A stretch of 64,000 nt of DNA from positions 21,245,695-21,309,694 of the forward strand of contig NC_088311.1 of NCBI RefSeq assembly GCF_910592395.1. The letters are read 5' to 3'. This document shows positions 1 through 10,000 of this stretch, in pieces. The notes beneath the pieces are model-generated. The model saw only the letters and a program-made list of their open reading frames with translations, was not told the DNA's origin and ran no database searches. A program made the position numbers and the translations under genes. The DNA is from Lineus longissimus (lineage: Eukaryota > Nemertea > Pilidiophora > Heteronemertea > Lineidae). How positions within the stretch are numbered: the first letter of the stretch is position 1; each line of letters begins with the position of its first letter.

Positions 1-842
1 CGAGCACTGCTGTGTGAAAATGCACCGCCAAAACACGCGACAACAGAGGGCCTCAAATTTACGCGCGTCGTAACGTCATGACCTAGGTCTCACCAGCCAG
101 CGCGATGGAACCCTCCGGGTGTGACGTCAAACTTGCCCTGGCGCGGGATGCATGACATGATGAGGAAGAGCATCTATAGAAATGATATAGCCATATGAAA
201 TATTTGTTTCTTACCATCTCTAGCTAAACTATAAATACTGGTAGTTTCAGTGATCTAAGACTGGGTCACAGCCACGCCCGAAATCCATCCCAGTTTGCCC
301 TATTTGTTCGTTTTAAAATGACAATGGCGGGAAAAAACGAGATCTATGGGGGTTGTGGTTGATGTGTGGTGATAGGGAGCATCCAGTAACTTGTTTAGCG
401 GACACCTTAACTAGGCATGCTACGGGCTTCAGCTTCCTGACTACCCAGTTGAACTACTGCCATCCTCGTCATGTACTATAGGCCTATGTGTATTTTTTCA
501 TGAGAAATGTGTCTTGAACAACACGTGACCATATGATAAACGACTTGCGTATTCATAACACAAACACCGTAATTCGATTCAATCAATAATCGGCGATAAT
601 GTTAGCGATAACTCAGCGATAACTCAATTTCGATTGTGCCCTGAGCTCTATTGCATGCAAATTGGTAATCGAAGTTGTAGTTGGATGCATTGTTGTACGG
701 GTAAGTCAGATCAGGCGCGCAGTAAAAGGCACATTTTTGATTGCTGAAGATGCGGCACGATGCAACAGTGTGTGCCCTAACTGATTCTTGTAGAGCCTAT
801 TCACCGTTCGTTAAAAAATTTAAGTTTATAATTGAATATTTC
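1..842. other. Intergenic, no gene seen
   Basis: I see no convincing exon on either strand. The stretch holds scattered short palindromes and one TAGGCCTA octamer at 479-486. It probably contains distal upstream sequence of the lipocalin gene that begins at 1086, but no TATA box or other promoter element can be assigned with confidence. Confidence 0.4.
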
Positions 843-1012
843 AAATTGTGTAAATACGTAATGGATATAGATTTCAACAATAGTGCTGTGTAGACACACT
901 TTAAATACCAAGTTTCAGCACATTTGTGTGCATAATAAATGTACCTCGGCATTGTGTATAGGTACTGGATATCTATTTTCCTTGACCAGCAGCAATTTTG
1001 AACGGCGTACAA
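843..1012 (+). repeat. Dispersed repeat copy 1 of 3
   Basis: This stretch shares an ordered set of words (GTAAATACGTA, TAGATTTCA, TTTCAGC, GCATAATAA, then TCTATTTTCC) with 52270-52457 and, in part, with 63636-63800. The copies are in the same orientation and diverged. No coding capacity is visible, so a SINE or the tail of a larger element is possible. It ends about 74 bp before the lipocalin start codon and may form part of that gene's 5' leader or promoter. Confidence 0.55.
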
Positions 1013-1085
1013 GCTATATACCAGACCCAATGGAATATTTCCATGATTTAGTAAAACCTTTTGGCTTTTTAAAAAAAAGAACAAC

Positions 1086-3242
1086 ATGACCTCTCGGATG
1101 TTGGTGTCGCCAGGCGTCGTCCTCGCTATTTTGGCAGTGGTGGCCTGCACAATCAACGCAGATGTCGCATTTAACTGGAATACAGCTGATGTCCAAAGAA
1201 ACTTCAATATTACCGAGGTAAGACTACAATAAAAGCATGAACGAACAAAATTTTAGATGATATTCTATTATGAGCAGAGCCGTATCCAGGTATCCAGAGA
1301 TTCAGGTTGTTGATAGCCCTATACGTCATACACAAATACTGAAACATCGAGAGGCGGAGTATGGAAGACCACTAGTGCCGACATGAGCCGTAATCAGTCC
1401 CATCATGGCCAAGAATCCGTTACGGGTACAAAGACATAAAGATAAGGATAGATTGGTGGACACACACCGCTGCAATCCGTCAGTCACTTTTACACTTTTA
1501 CGCTGAGTGTTCTTTCTTACTTTTTTTTAGTTTACTGGCAAGAAATGGTACGAAATCAAGTGGCACGATGCCACCGACGACCCATGGATCATGGACAATC
1601 TCTATTTTTATTATAGAATGGATCCCAATGACGACAATGTCGCAAAAGCAGTGATGGTCGGCAATTACAGGTATATGCATGTATATATAGGAAGTTTACC
1701 CATCAGCTCGTTTTCAACCAGCGCAGAAGGCGTTGTCTCCTCTTTATAACCTATAAGGCCTAGTTCAACTACAAGGTGTTTGCCCGCTGCAGTCCTAACT
1801 GTGGGAAAACTAGGCTTGGCGCCAGTGATTATACTCACTCGCTGCATGGGGAGGATTTTCATGATTTTTGGAAGTGGCTACATTGTTGCTACCGCGCAAG
1901 CGGGTTATTCAAGTCGGGCCTTATACCTGCGGCTACCCACAGAGTCCGAGGGCAGTTTTCTGTCAGCGACGACAACACAGGAGAGCGCCTAATGAAATCA
2001 GGCCAGTGTTATGTTTATAGTTGATATATGTGTTGCTGATGCAGCCAGGATGACGGATAATTCCTGTTCGGTGATATGCCAGTATTCCGTCCTGTCAACA
2101 GTGGTTGCACTGAGGAAAAAGCGTATCATCCTTTAATGATGGTCAGGCAAAAGGGGATTTTTGAAATTGGGACGAAGAAAATCCAGTGTACATGAAATAA
2201 TGACGAACGTCCCTTCATGTTAAGGACATCTCCAGACCGCTGTCGCAAGCTAACGGGAGGAGGAAACATGAAATTTGTCATCCCTGACTCAGCAAACCCT
2301 GCCAAGATGAGGTATATCATTAACAGCAAATATCCAGGTAAGGTATAGGGGTTACCTCGTATACGTCGGTATTACCATCCTCGAATACCAGGGACAGTCG
2401 AATATGCTCCTCCCCTCGCAACATACCAGGGATGCATAGCACTACATCCGTGACGTTACTGAGCCTCATAAAGAAACATAGGTTACATTAACTCCGTCAT
2501 GAAGTGCCGAGTAAGAAGCCTTGAAGTTCAGGATGGGGTAAACATGGGAAATCATTTCATAATAGGCAGGTTGCGCAACTTCTATAAGACGGACCAGGAA
2601 CTATCTCGTGTCATCATGTCCTGTGCGTCGCTCGTACTCAGCAATTTTCTACTTCGCTCAGTGTAAGAGGAACCTCATTTATGCGACACTCATTAATCAG
2701 ATTCTTTATTTGCTGTGAGAGGAATCGGCGAAACTAAAAAAAGGCGTAGATTAGGTGTACATTTACATACTTCGTCGGTCGTAGCGCTTCGTATGGGTTG
2801 CGAATCTTGTCTAATATTAGTAACATATTCTTTGTCATCCCAAACAGAAAGCGACTACTGGATCCTCTCTACAGATTACGACCACTACGCCCTAACCATT
2901 GCTTGTGACAGCATACAGACTGATGGGAGCTGCCAGCCTGGTACTAAAGTCAATGTCATGTCAACTTCACCCCGCATCAGGCCGGAGGACGAGAGGCGGC
3001 TCGATGGCTTGATCCGTACGGTTCTTCTGATGAATCCGGACACATTTATAGTGACGATTCATGACAGAGGTAATCTTTCGTCACGGCACTAGAATTCTAG
3101 TAGTATTCGTGATTTATTAATTAAATTAGGGCATATACTCCAATTAATTAAATTAGGGCATGTTGGATCGGATCAGAGTAGCGTCCTTTTTCTGGTCCCT
3201 GGGCTCAGCCTGTTCATTCTCTTTGCAGACTGCCCAATGTAA
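1086..3242 (+). CDS. Secreted lipocalin (apolipoprotein D-like)
   Basis: Five exons join in one frame: 1086-1217, 1531-1670, 2225-2337, 2848-3069 and 3229-3242 (621 nt, 206 residues). All introns have GT/AG ends. The first exon encodes a signal peptide ending near CTINA, so the protein is secreted. Exon 2 carries the first lipocalin motif (FTGKKWYEIKW), and exon 4 carries the second (WILSTDYDHYALTIACD), which place it in the small-ligand-binding eight-strand barrel family. The last exon is only 14 nt and encodes DCPM plus the stop, supplying a C-terminal cysteine that could pair with a barrel cysteine, as in many lipocalins. The ligand cannot be read from sequence. The start is the first ATG before the hydrophobic leader. 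The acceptor of exon 3 (2223-2224) is the least certain junction, chosen because it alone keeps the frame open. Confidence 0.85.
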
Positions 3243-3424
3243 GCTGCGATGGGAGCTGTTTGCGGAGCTGTCCTTCTGACTGGTCGACGCGGCACTTACT
3301 CCACATTACAGAGGTTCAGTTTTTGGTTCGAGAACGAAAACGATGTGATTTCTTTTCTCAGGTTGACGCCATCGTGTTAAGTTGATTGTTTTGATATACG
3401 TTGTTTCTCGGCATACCAGACATT

Positions 3425-3542
3425 GGGTGATATGAATAAAGACTAGCAAATGCTTTTACTTCAATTTTGTACAGAAAGGCCTAGTGTAAATGTACATGGA
3501 GTTTTAGATAAAAGCATTTGCTAGTCTTTATTCATATCACCC
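3425..3542. mobile_element. 118-bp foldback MITE, copy 1
   Basis: The ends are inverted repeats of about 37 bp: GGGTGATATGAATAAAGACT at the left and its complement at the right. A second copy lies at 51085-51202. This copy is flanked by ATT on both sides and the second by ATG on both sides, which fits a 3-bp target duplication. There is no coding capacity, so it is a non-autonomous DNA element moved in trans. Each arm contains a poly(A) signal: AATAAA at 3435-3440 on the + strand and TTTATT at 3527-3532 for the - strand. Confidence 0.8.
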
Positions 3543-4126
3543 ATTGCATCGGTAAAACGGTGCAATAGCCGTCTTCAAAATGACACCTCGCTCTCGTTAT
3601 CGGATCAGAATCTAAATCTCTCTATATCTTCACTGTGTTTTGCAGAAAGTAGTCTCTTTTCCAAAGCCCGACAAAAGGGACGGTTGAGATTCACAACTTA
3701 AACGAAAATTTAGGTGCCTGGCTTTCACGTCATGTGCGAATAGTATAATTCGCGAAAGTTGGTTCATCTCAACCTTCCAATGTAGTCAAAATGAACTGTA
3801 AACATGTTCAATACTTCAGATCCTTCAGATGTTTTCCGTGATATAAAATGTAATACACTACATGCATTTATATTCAACCAAATTTGATTTCACTATCTAA
3901 AATAAATTCGAATTTATAAGTTATTTACATCACTGAGCACCAAATATAATCAGATGTAGACTAGCAATGTGTCTGTTATTCATGCAAGCCTATACAGCTG
4001 CCAGCATAGCCAAGATTCCGGAACTTGACGCGTAAACGTAAACGTATACGCCCCAGACTTTTGGAGTATATGATCCCGTACATTTCGTTACCATATCCGT
4101 ATTTCAACAAAAATACTTGAGGTTTA
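3543..4126. other. Gap between convergent genes
   Basis: No gene is seen. The stretch probably holds the 3' UTR of the XK-related gene on the - strand. It is AT-rich around 3830-3960. Confidence 0.4.
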
Positions 4127-6832
4127 TCAAACTTTTTCATAAGCTGAGATTTCGTGATTACTCAATAGAAAGCCTGGATTCTCATAAATTGGAGATTCCG
4201 AATCAGACGGAATGACGTGTGAAATGTCCGTGTCTGCGTTTATGCATTCGTACCAGTGGTCACCTGTATCCAATGTGTTTCTTTTTGAAAAGCCACCAAA
4301 ATAGTCCAATTGTCCACTCTGGTCAGCTGATGCCAAAATTGTAGAATACTCTGTTCTATCAAAACTACTTTCACCAAAAATACTATTATTTGCACATGTG
4401 CATTGACTATGATGTCCGCTTGGTGTGCTTGCGCATGTGACATCAACAGTAGAAAGTGACGTCACCATTGTCAAAGAATCATGTAAATGTTGATTTGAAG
4501 ACGAGACACATGATGTGGTGACTAAAGGTTGCGGGTGATCCAAAGATAAACTGTCATAGATACTACGGAATGACAGTCCAAGCGACAGAATAGATTGCCG
4601 AGAGCGCGCTCCGGCAGCCCGTAATCTTCTCCGACCAGATTCGGAGCAGATCGTGTTCATGTTCCCTTCGTCTTGTTCAGCTGCCCTGCTGGCGCTGCGC
4701 GGCGTCACCAGATTTGACTGTACCCTGCTATCACCGACACCCGAGTCTGCACTGCTCACCCTAAGGCGACTGATCGTTTCCGGACTTTGACTAAATGCCA
4801 TGAAACTGAAGTTCTTAACATAGTGCGACAGCTCCTCCTCCGATGACCGGTTGGTGAAGATAGTGTCACATTCATTCGCACTAGGCTCAGACTCTGAGAC
4901 ATCTAGCTCGCGGTTAGCCAGGTATCCATAGATCGGGTAGTCCGTGCCCTCGGACAGATCCAGCGACGGAATTTTACAATCAAAACTCTCATTGTCAATA
5001 CCAGCACCCAAAGGTGCGTCCTTCTCCTTGGACTTATACGACTTGATTGTCGAAGTTGCGGCGACCCGGGGCGAAAGCACCCGCCTTTCCTTACGAAGGA
5101 CATTGTCCGGCCCAGCGCCGGCGAATTTGGAAAATTCCCGTACGACATAACCTTCGCTAACACCATCCGAATCAAGATGATCCCCACTTAGTTCATTAGG
5201 CGTTTCTCCATCCTCCACAGGGATGCTATTGTTCGCAACAAGTAGTCCAATCGGACGTGATCCGAGGTCATTCTCCGCGGGATTCGCTCCGTAAGCAAAC
5301 GGATTTTGTCCCTTAGAAAAACTTATCGCTGCCGCAGGCCTGTCACTAAAGCTATTATTACCGCTGAGATGACGCTGATGATCTTGTAATCCTGGAATTG
5401 TCCCAATTGAGTCAGAAGAGATACAAATATCAGTCGTTTTCTCTTCTTTTATGTTTCTAAACGATCTGTTTGTGACACATTGTTGGTTGTTTTGATCCGT
5501 ATTGTCTCCCTTGATTGTGATACTTACGCGACTAACCATTCTCTCAGACAGTCTTCGCTGCAGCGCGTTATCAAACTCAACATAGGTATTGGTGTTATTC
5601 TTGCCTGGTTCAGAAAGCAACGGATAGCTTCCCCGTCTTTTTAGATATGCCTCCGCGAACCGCACATTGAATGGTCGCTGTGCCGTGGTGTCGTGTTTCA
5701 CGCAGATGCTGAGTTTACAGTTGATACAACCCTGTGGGTCCGGCAGCTGATTTCCTGGACTATTCTTGGGAATCTGTGCGGCAAGGTGGAAATATTTATG
5801 GTAGATTATCATAGAGACCAGAGCGAGAGCTATCCCTGAGGCGATGATTATCATGGAGAACCAAAATAAATTGCTATTGTAGCCATCATTAAGAACCCAG
5901 GCCACAAACAGCATGACACACTCGGAGAATGTCACTAGGTAGAAACACAGGACCTTATACCTTGGTTGCGTCGTCTGCAGGTTCAGGAAGCACAAGATAT
6001 GAATGAAAGCCGTAGCAGCTGAGAGCAACAGGCTGCGAATCGGCTGACGTTTGCTCCTCTTGCCCTTCCTGTCCATAACGTCTAAGACGAAGAGCCAGAT
6101 GAACATGACGGTCCAGTGAAGAGATAAAACTAAAAACACCCAGTAGCCGTACGCTGCGGCGAACAAAACCAGTGCCATGACCCTACAACTTAGCTCTCCT
6201 ATCCTCCATAACGTCTTGATGAGTGCACCAGGGATAGCCTTCCGGACACTGTTGAAGTCCAGTAACGTTTGTCCTTGGCGACGAAACGAAGCCAAGGCCC
6301 ACGAATTCGACCATAACGCGGTAGCGATGACGAGAATAATTTGCCAATCCCGAAATGTAGAATTCATGACGGCCATGTAGGATGTGATGAAAAGGCTCGG
6401 TAACCCTCCGCAGAATGCGTGAAAGAGTCTGAGTAAGGTCGCCTCCGCCATTCCATCGTCTGCTTCCATGACGTCATTGCAGACAACAAGGCGAGCGAAC
6501 CTGAAAACAACTCCAAGTTGAAACACGTGAATGATGACATAGAAAATCAAAGCGAAGCAGCCGTATTTTCTTGTACAGATATCCGTCCTCCAAAGCGCCC
6601 AATAAAGCGATAAAACCTGTGTTGCAAAGATTGGGAAAGCTGTTAATAATCCTATAGTCCATAGCCAGTCGCTTTCCCCTTCAAGTTGGTAAATGAATAT
6701 CAGCGCCATGACGTAGGTGAAGATTTCCAAGACGTAGGAACAGATCGAGATCAGCAGATTGAAGAAGAAATACGTGGCTGTACTGCGGCCTGGAACCATC
6801 TTGAGTTCGTTGGTTTTTTGCTTTTCAGACAT
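4127..6832 (-). CDS. XK-related protein (XKR family), long C-terminal tail
   Basis: One uninterrupted 901-codon frame. Residues 20-350 are a bundle of about eight to ten hydrophobic segments (for example 21-49, 57-81, 91-110, 163-184, 205-235, 266-285, 292-313, 321-346). Landmarks of the family are visible: LRLFHAF...LPSLFITSY near 134-152, WALASFRRQ near 178-186, a long segment through RVMALVLFAAAYGYWVF and TFSECVMLFVAW near 301-312. Some family members are phospholipid scramblases at the plasma membrane that act during apoptosis after caspase cleavage of the tail. Residues 351-901 are polar, Ser- and Asp-rich and look disordered; DTGD at 855-858 fits a caspase DxxD pattern, which is only suggestive. 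The tail is far longer than in vertebrate members, which are mostly about 350-650 residues in total. The start is the first Met of the frame; the subfamily cannot be assigned. Confidence 0.85.
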   Translation of the reverse strand: MSEKQKTNELKMVPGRSTATYFFFNLLISICSYVLEIFTYVMALIFIYQLEGESDWLWTIGLLTAFPIFATQVLSLYWALWRTDICTRKYGCFALIFYVIIHVFQLGVVFRFARLVVCNDVMEADDGMAEATLLRLFHAFCGGLPSLFITSYMAVMNSTFRDWQIILVIATALWSNSWALASFRRQGQTLLDFNSVRKAIPGALIKTLWRIGELSCRVMALVLFAAAYGYWVFLVLSLHWTVMFIWLFVLDVMDRKGKRSKRQPIRSLLLSAATAFIHILCFLNLQTTQPRYKVLCFYLVTFSECVMLFVAWVLNDGYNSNLFWFSMIIIASGIALALVSMIIYHKYFHLAAQIPKNSPGNQLPDPQGCINCKLSICVKHDTTAQRPFNVRFAEAYLKRRGSYPLLSEPGKNNTNTYVEFDNALQRRLSERMVSRVSITIKGDNTDQNNQQCVTNRSFRNIKEEKTTDICISSDSIGTIPGLQDHQRHLSGNNSFSDRPAAAISFSKGQNPFAYGANPAENDLGSRPIGLLVANNSIPVEDGETPNELSGDHLDSDGVSEGYVVREFSKFAGAGPDNVLRKERRVLSPRVAATSTIKSYKSKEKDAPLGAGIDNESFDCKIPSLDLSEGTDYPIYGYLANRELDVSESEPSANECDTIFTNRSSEEELSHYVKNFSFMAFSQSPETISRLRVSSADSGVGDSRVQSNLVTPRSASRAAEQDEGNMNTICSESGRRRLRAAGARSRQSILSLGLSFRSIYDSLSLDHPQPLVTTSCVSSSNQHLHDSLTMVTSLSTVDVTCASTPSGHHSQCTCANNSIFGESSFDRTEYSTILASADQSGQLDYFGGFSKRNTLDTGDHWYECINADTDISHVIPSDSESPIYENPGFLLSNHEISAYEKV

Positions 6833-7044
6833 TACTTACATGGAAGATGCAACTGTGATATCACAATATAGCAGCCTTCAATAAATGAACATTGGTATTT
6901 ATCGCCCTCTATACTTAATTTATATCCTTCAGTGTCCACACTTGTCATCCGCCAGTGTCCACTGTTGATCAAAATGATATCACTTAAATTTATACCTCCA
7001 GTGTCTCCGTTAGAACACTTAAACTGATGTCTTTCATTCCACAC
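6832..7044 (-). promoter_or_regulatory. 70-codon uORF overlapping the XKR start as TAATG
   Basis: A 70-codon frame on the same strand stops with a TAA whose last A is the A of the XK-related start codon (TAATG). A second, minimal ATG-TAA lies seven bases before the main ATG. If the leader is transcribed unspliced, the main frame would need leaky scanning or reinitiation. The same spot reads CCATGTAAGT, a good splice-donor sequence, so part of the leader may instead be removed. The uORF protein looks like no known family and is probably not functional in itself. Confidence 0.35.
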
Positions 7045-10000
7045 TTAAATATATCTCCGACTTCCAATATTAATTCAATGTCCAACACTTATTCGAAATG
7101 GCATGAGGTCAAACAATTTATTCCAAGGAAAGATTAGCAATGTCAATCATATATAGTCCTGTCAATAAGTTTATGAATTTACGAATAATGATTTATTAGT
7201 GTCCTTTCATGAGTATAGCATCAAGACCATGCATGAGTCCGAATATCACAAAGGTCTTTTTCATACACGTACACGGGTCAGTAGTCTGTAACTTGAGGCG
7301 TCGCTATGATTACTCTGATGAAAAGATCCCTCCTCTAAGTATCAGCATGGAGGTATAAATATCCATGGTATCAGTAATTCCGTTTTGATTCCTTCACGCG
7401 AATGTGTGTGAAGAGGAGATATCCACGTCGACCGATGAAATATCCTGTTAACAGCAACGAAATGTTGATCGTATAGAGTGTGCGAAAGTTATTCGTGCTC
7501 CAACTGACTGTCCTTCGCGAGGATGTGACTGCCTCGCGTTCTGTCCGAAACTGCTCAGTGCGTGTGGTCACAATCTTTAGCCCTGGCGCTCTCTACCGCA
7601 GCTGATACGCTGTCTCTGGATGGTTGGTTGTTACCACGCCCTCGCGCGGGACAAAAGACCGTGAGTTCGACGACTTCTTCGGAGGGGTGGAGACGAAGAG
7701 AACTCGTTAGCGGGAGGGAGCGAGAGGCTTCTTTCGTCTGGTTGAGTCTGAAAAGATAAATGTGTTCAATTATTTTTTAAAGGTGGGATCTGTCCAAGTG
7801 TGTGGAACACACAATTTAACTATGGAGGCATTGGGGAGTTTGTTTTCTGTTTCTCCGAGCAGGACCTGTGCGGGAGAAAGATAAGCTATAGCTGTCAGTG
7901 CGATATAGAGATGTTTTTTGACTTCCTTTTCTTGGGCAGTATTGGTCTTTCTGGCCATTTCTTGTCTATCAACTTCCAAATTACTAGAGTTGGATCAATT
8001 CCACATGGTCAGTTTAGTTGACTTTGTCCATTTACCTGATAAATTGGCATATTCTAACCCAAGTATACACAAAATAACTTGGCTTACCTGACCACTGATC
8101 CGTTTAAATAAATCTAAACAGAACATTCAGTTGCGGTTTAAACCTCTCCGAGTCCAACATGTAATTCCACAAAAACGAAAACAGATTAAAACGTGAACTT
8201 TCAGCATCACTTCATTTTACACCAACATTAGTTAATAATATAAACTCGGGCAGAATTAATCCGTTTTCGATTTAAAAGCGTTGAAAATGAATTTTCTCCT
8301 TGGCTTCCATGGTCTTTCTTGGTTTGGCTACCTACCGCTAATATTTTTCATTCCTTGAAAGCATTTTTGAAAAAAACTAACATATCTTTGAAAACGTTAT
8401 TCAGCTTTAAAAGTAGCAAGATGTATTCGTTTACACCCTGTATATGTCAAACTTGGTGTCAACTTGAGGAGAACATTGAGGACACTGTACTTTTCCAAGG
8501 TAATAAAATTCTAATCAAAAGCACGGATCAAGCCTATAGGTCACTAATTAAGGCTAATTAAGGCTAATTAAGGCTAATTAAATGGAAATATCCAAATGTT
8601 GTTACAGTCCAAGTAACCTCATGGCAGATGTGGCGTGCGGGAACTGCACAACAGGTGCCGAGGACTGTCCCCAAGGCTTTGACCCTTGGCCCAATTAGTG
8701 CAATCTGTCACTTGTTACCATCGGAGCCTTAAAGTCATGAAAGTTAGGATAGGCCGGCCCTCCAACTCGTGAAAACAAATTGGCTCTCCTTACAGTTTGA
8801 AGTGGTTTAAGAAAGGGTTTGAAGTAGAAAAAGGGACACTCTCAACTGCTCAAGTACGTCCCCAGCAGTGACGATTAATTTTTGGGGGCGATTAGAGGGG
8901 GGGGGGCATTGATTGGTTTTCTTGGCTTTTAACACTGAATCGAAGATTTGAAACTTGCCAGGAGATGTGTCTGATCAAAATGTGGGTCGACGAGCCTGCG
9001 AGGGTCCAACCCCAAATTCCCCTTGACCAGAATGACGTCATGAGAGACGGCGTCAGAATACTGTGGAATGCTGGAGAATCTAGACGTCTCCGAGTTATTG
9101 TCGAGCGGGCGAATCTCGGGGCGGGGAGAGGAGCTTCGTGCAGCCCTTATTAATTTTTTCCATTTTGACCATAACTTGCTGTCGAAACCATGGATTTTAC
9201 GTCGCACAGCCGTATATAGCGCGTACTTTTACCGAGGTAATGGTTTACGGATGACCAGTATCAAAACAATATCCTAAATTCTTACGAAGATAATTGTTTG
9301 TCTAGCGTTTATTTTGCTAAACTGAAGGACTAATTCAGTTAAAAGTGGTTCGCCGTGGACAGATCAAAGGCTTTGAAGGGGGCCAAATGTCGTTAACGAA
9401 ACTATGTGGGTTAAGGGCTTTCCTTTTGGACCCTGGACAGTAATGACCCCTTCTAAAGTGGGTGATAGATGGATGCGAAGATTAGTTATTAGCTTCGAAG
9501 ATCTAGCAATTATTGAGGAATTTACTTTGATCGTTGGTAAATTTCGTCTCAGTCCTATAGTCTATGTCAGTCGTGCTGTACTCGTGATAGATATGTTCAG
9601 CTATCTGTTGCAATGAAGATTTAGTTTAAAAAGAAATAGTTCTTCACTGGGCGAAAGAAACTTTACCTATATCTGGAACCTCACCTTCGATATGATCGCC
9701 TGAATTTCACAATATCATTCGTATTTTCACGAATGGATCTCGTAATATCCATTAAGTTCCTGTATATGTCACTGTGGCTTTGTTTTTTAATTCAAGAAAG
9801 TTCCATTTCAATGTCCGAGGTGTCTTCAATTTCAATCAACGAGACTGTAGAGACGGATGACCATTATCCACTGGCAGAGTAGGGATGTGTAAGAACCGGT
9901 CTTCACGGCAAACATTCAGCCTTTCACTCCCGTGGGCAGGGGGAGGGCCAAGGATAGCCAGTCTTTAATTTTCCGCTAAGCGCTCGACTTGGCACTGGAT

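Noticed and set aside
797-1207. 136-codon frame on the - strand
   Set aside because: It overlaps the lipocalin first exon and the dispersed repeat, starts in no good context and has no domain features.
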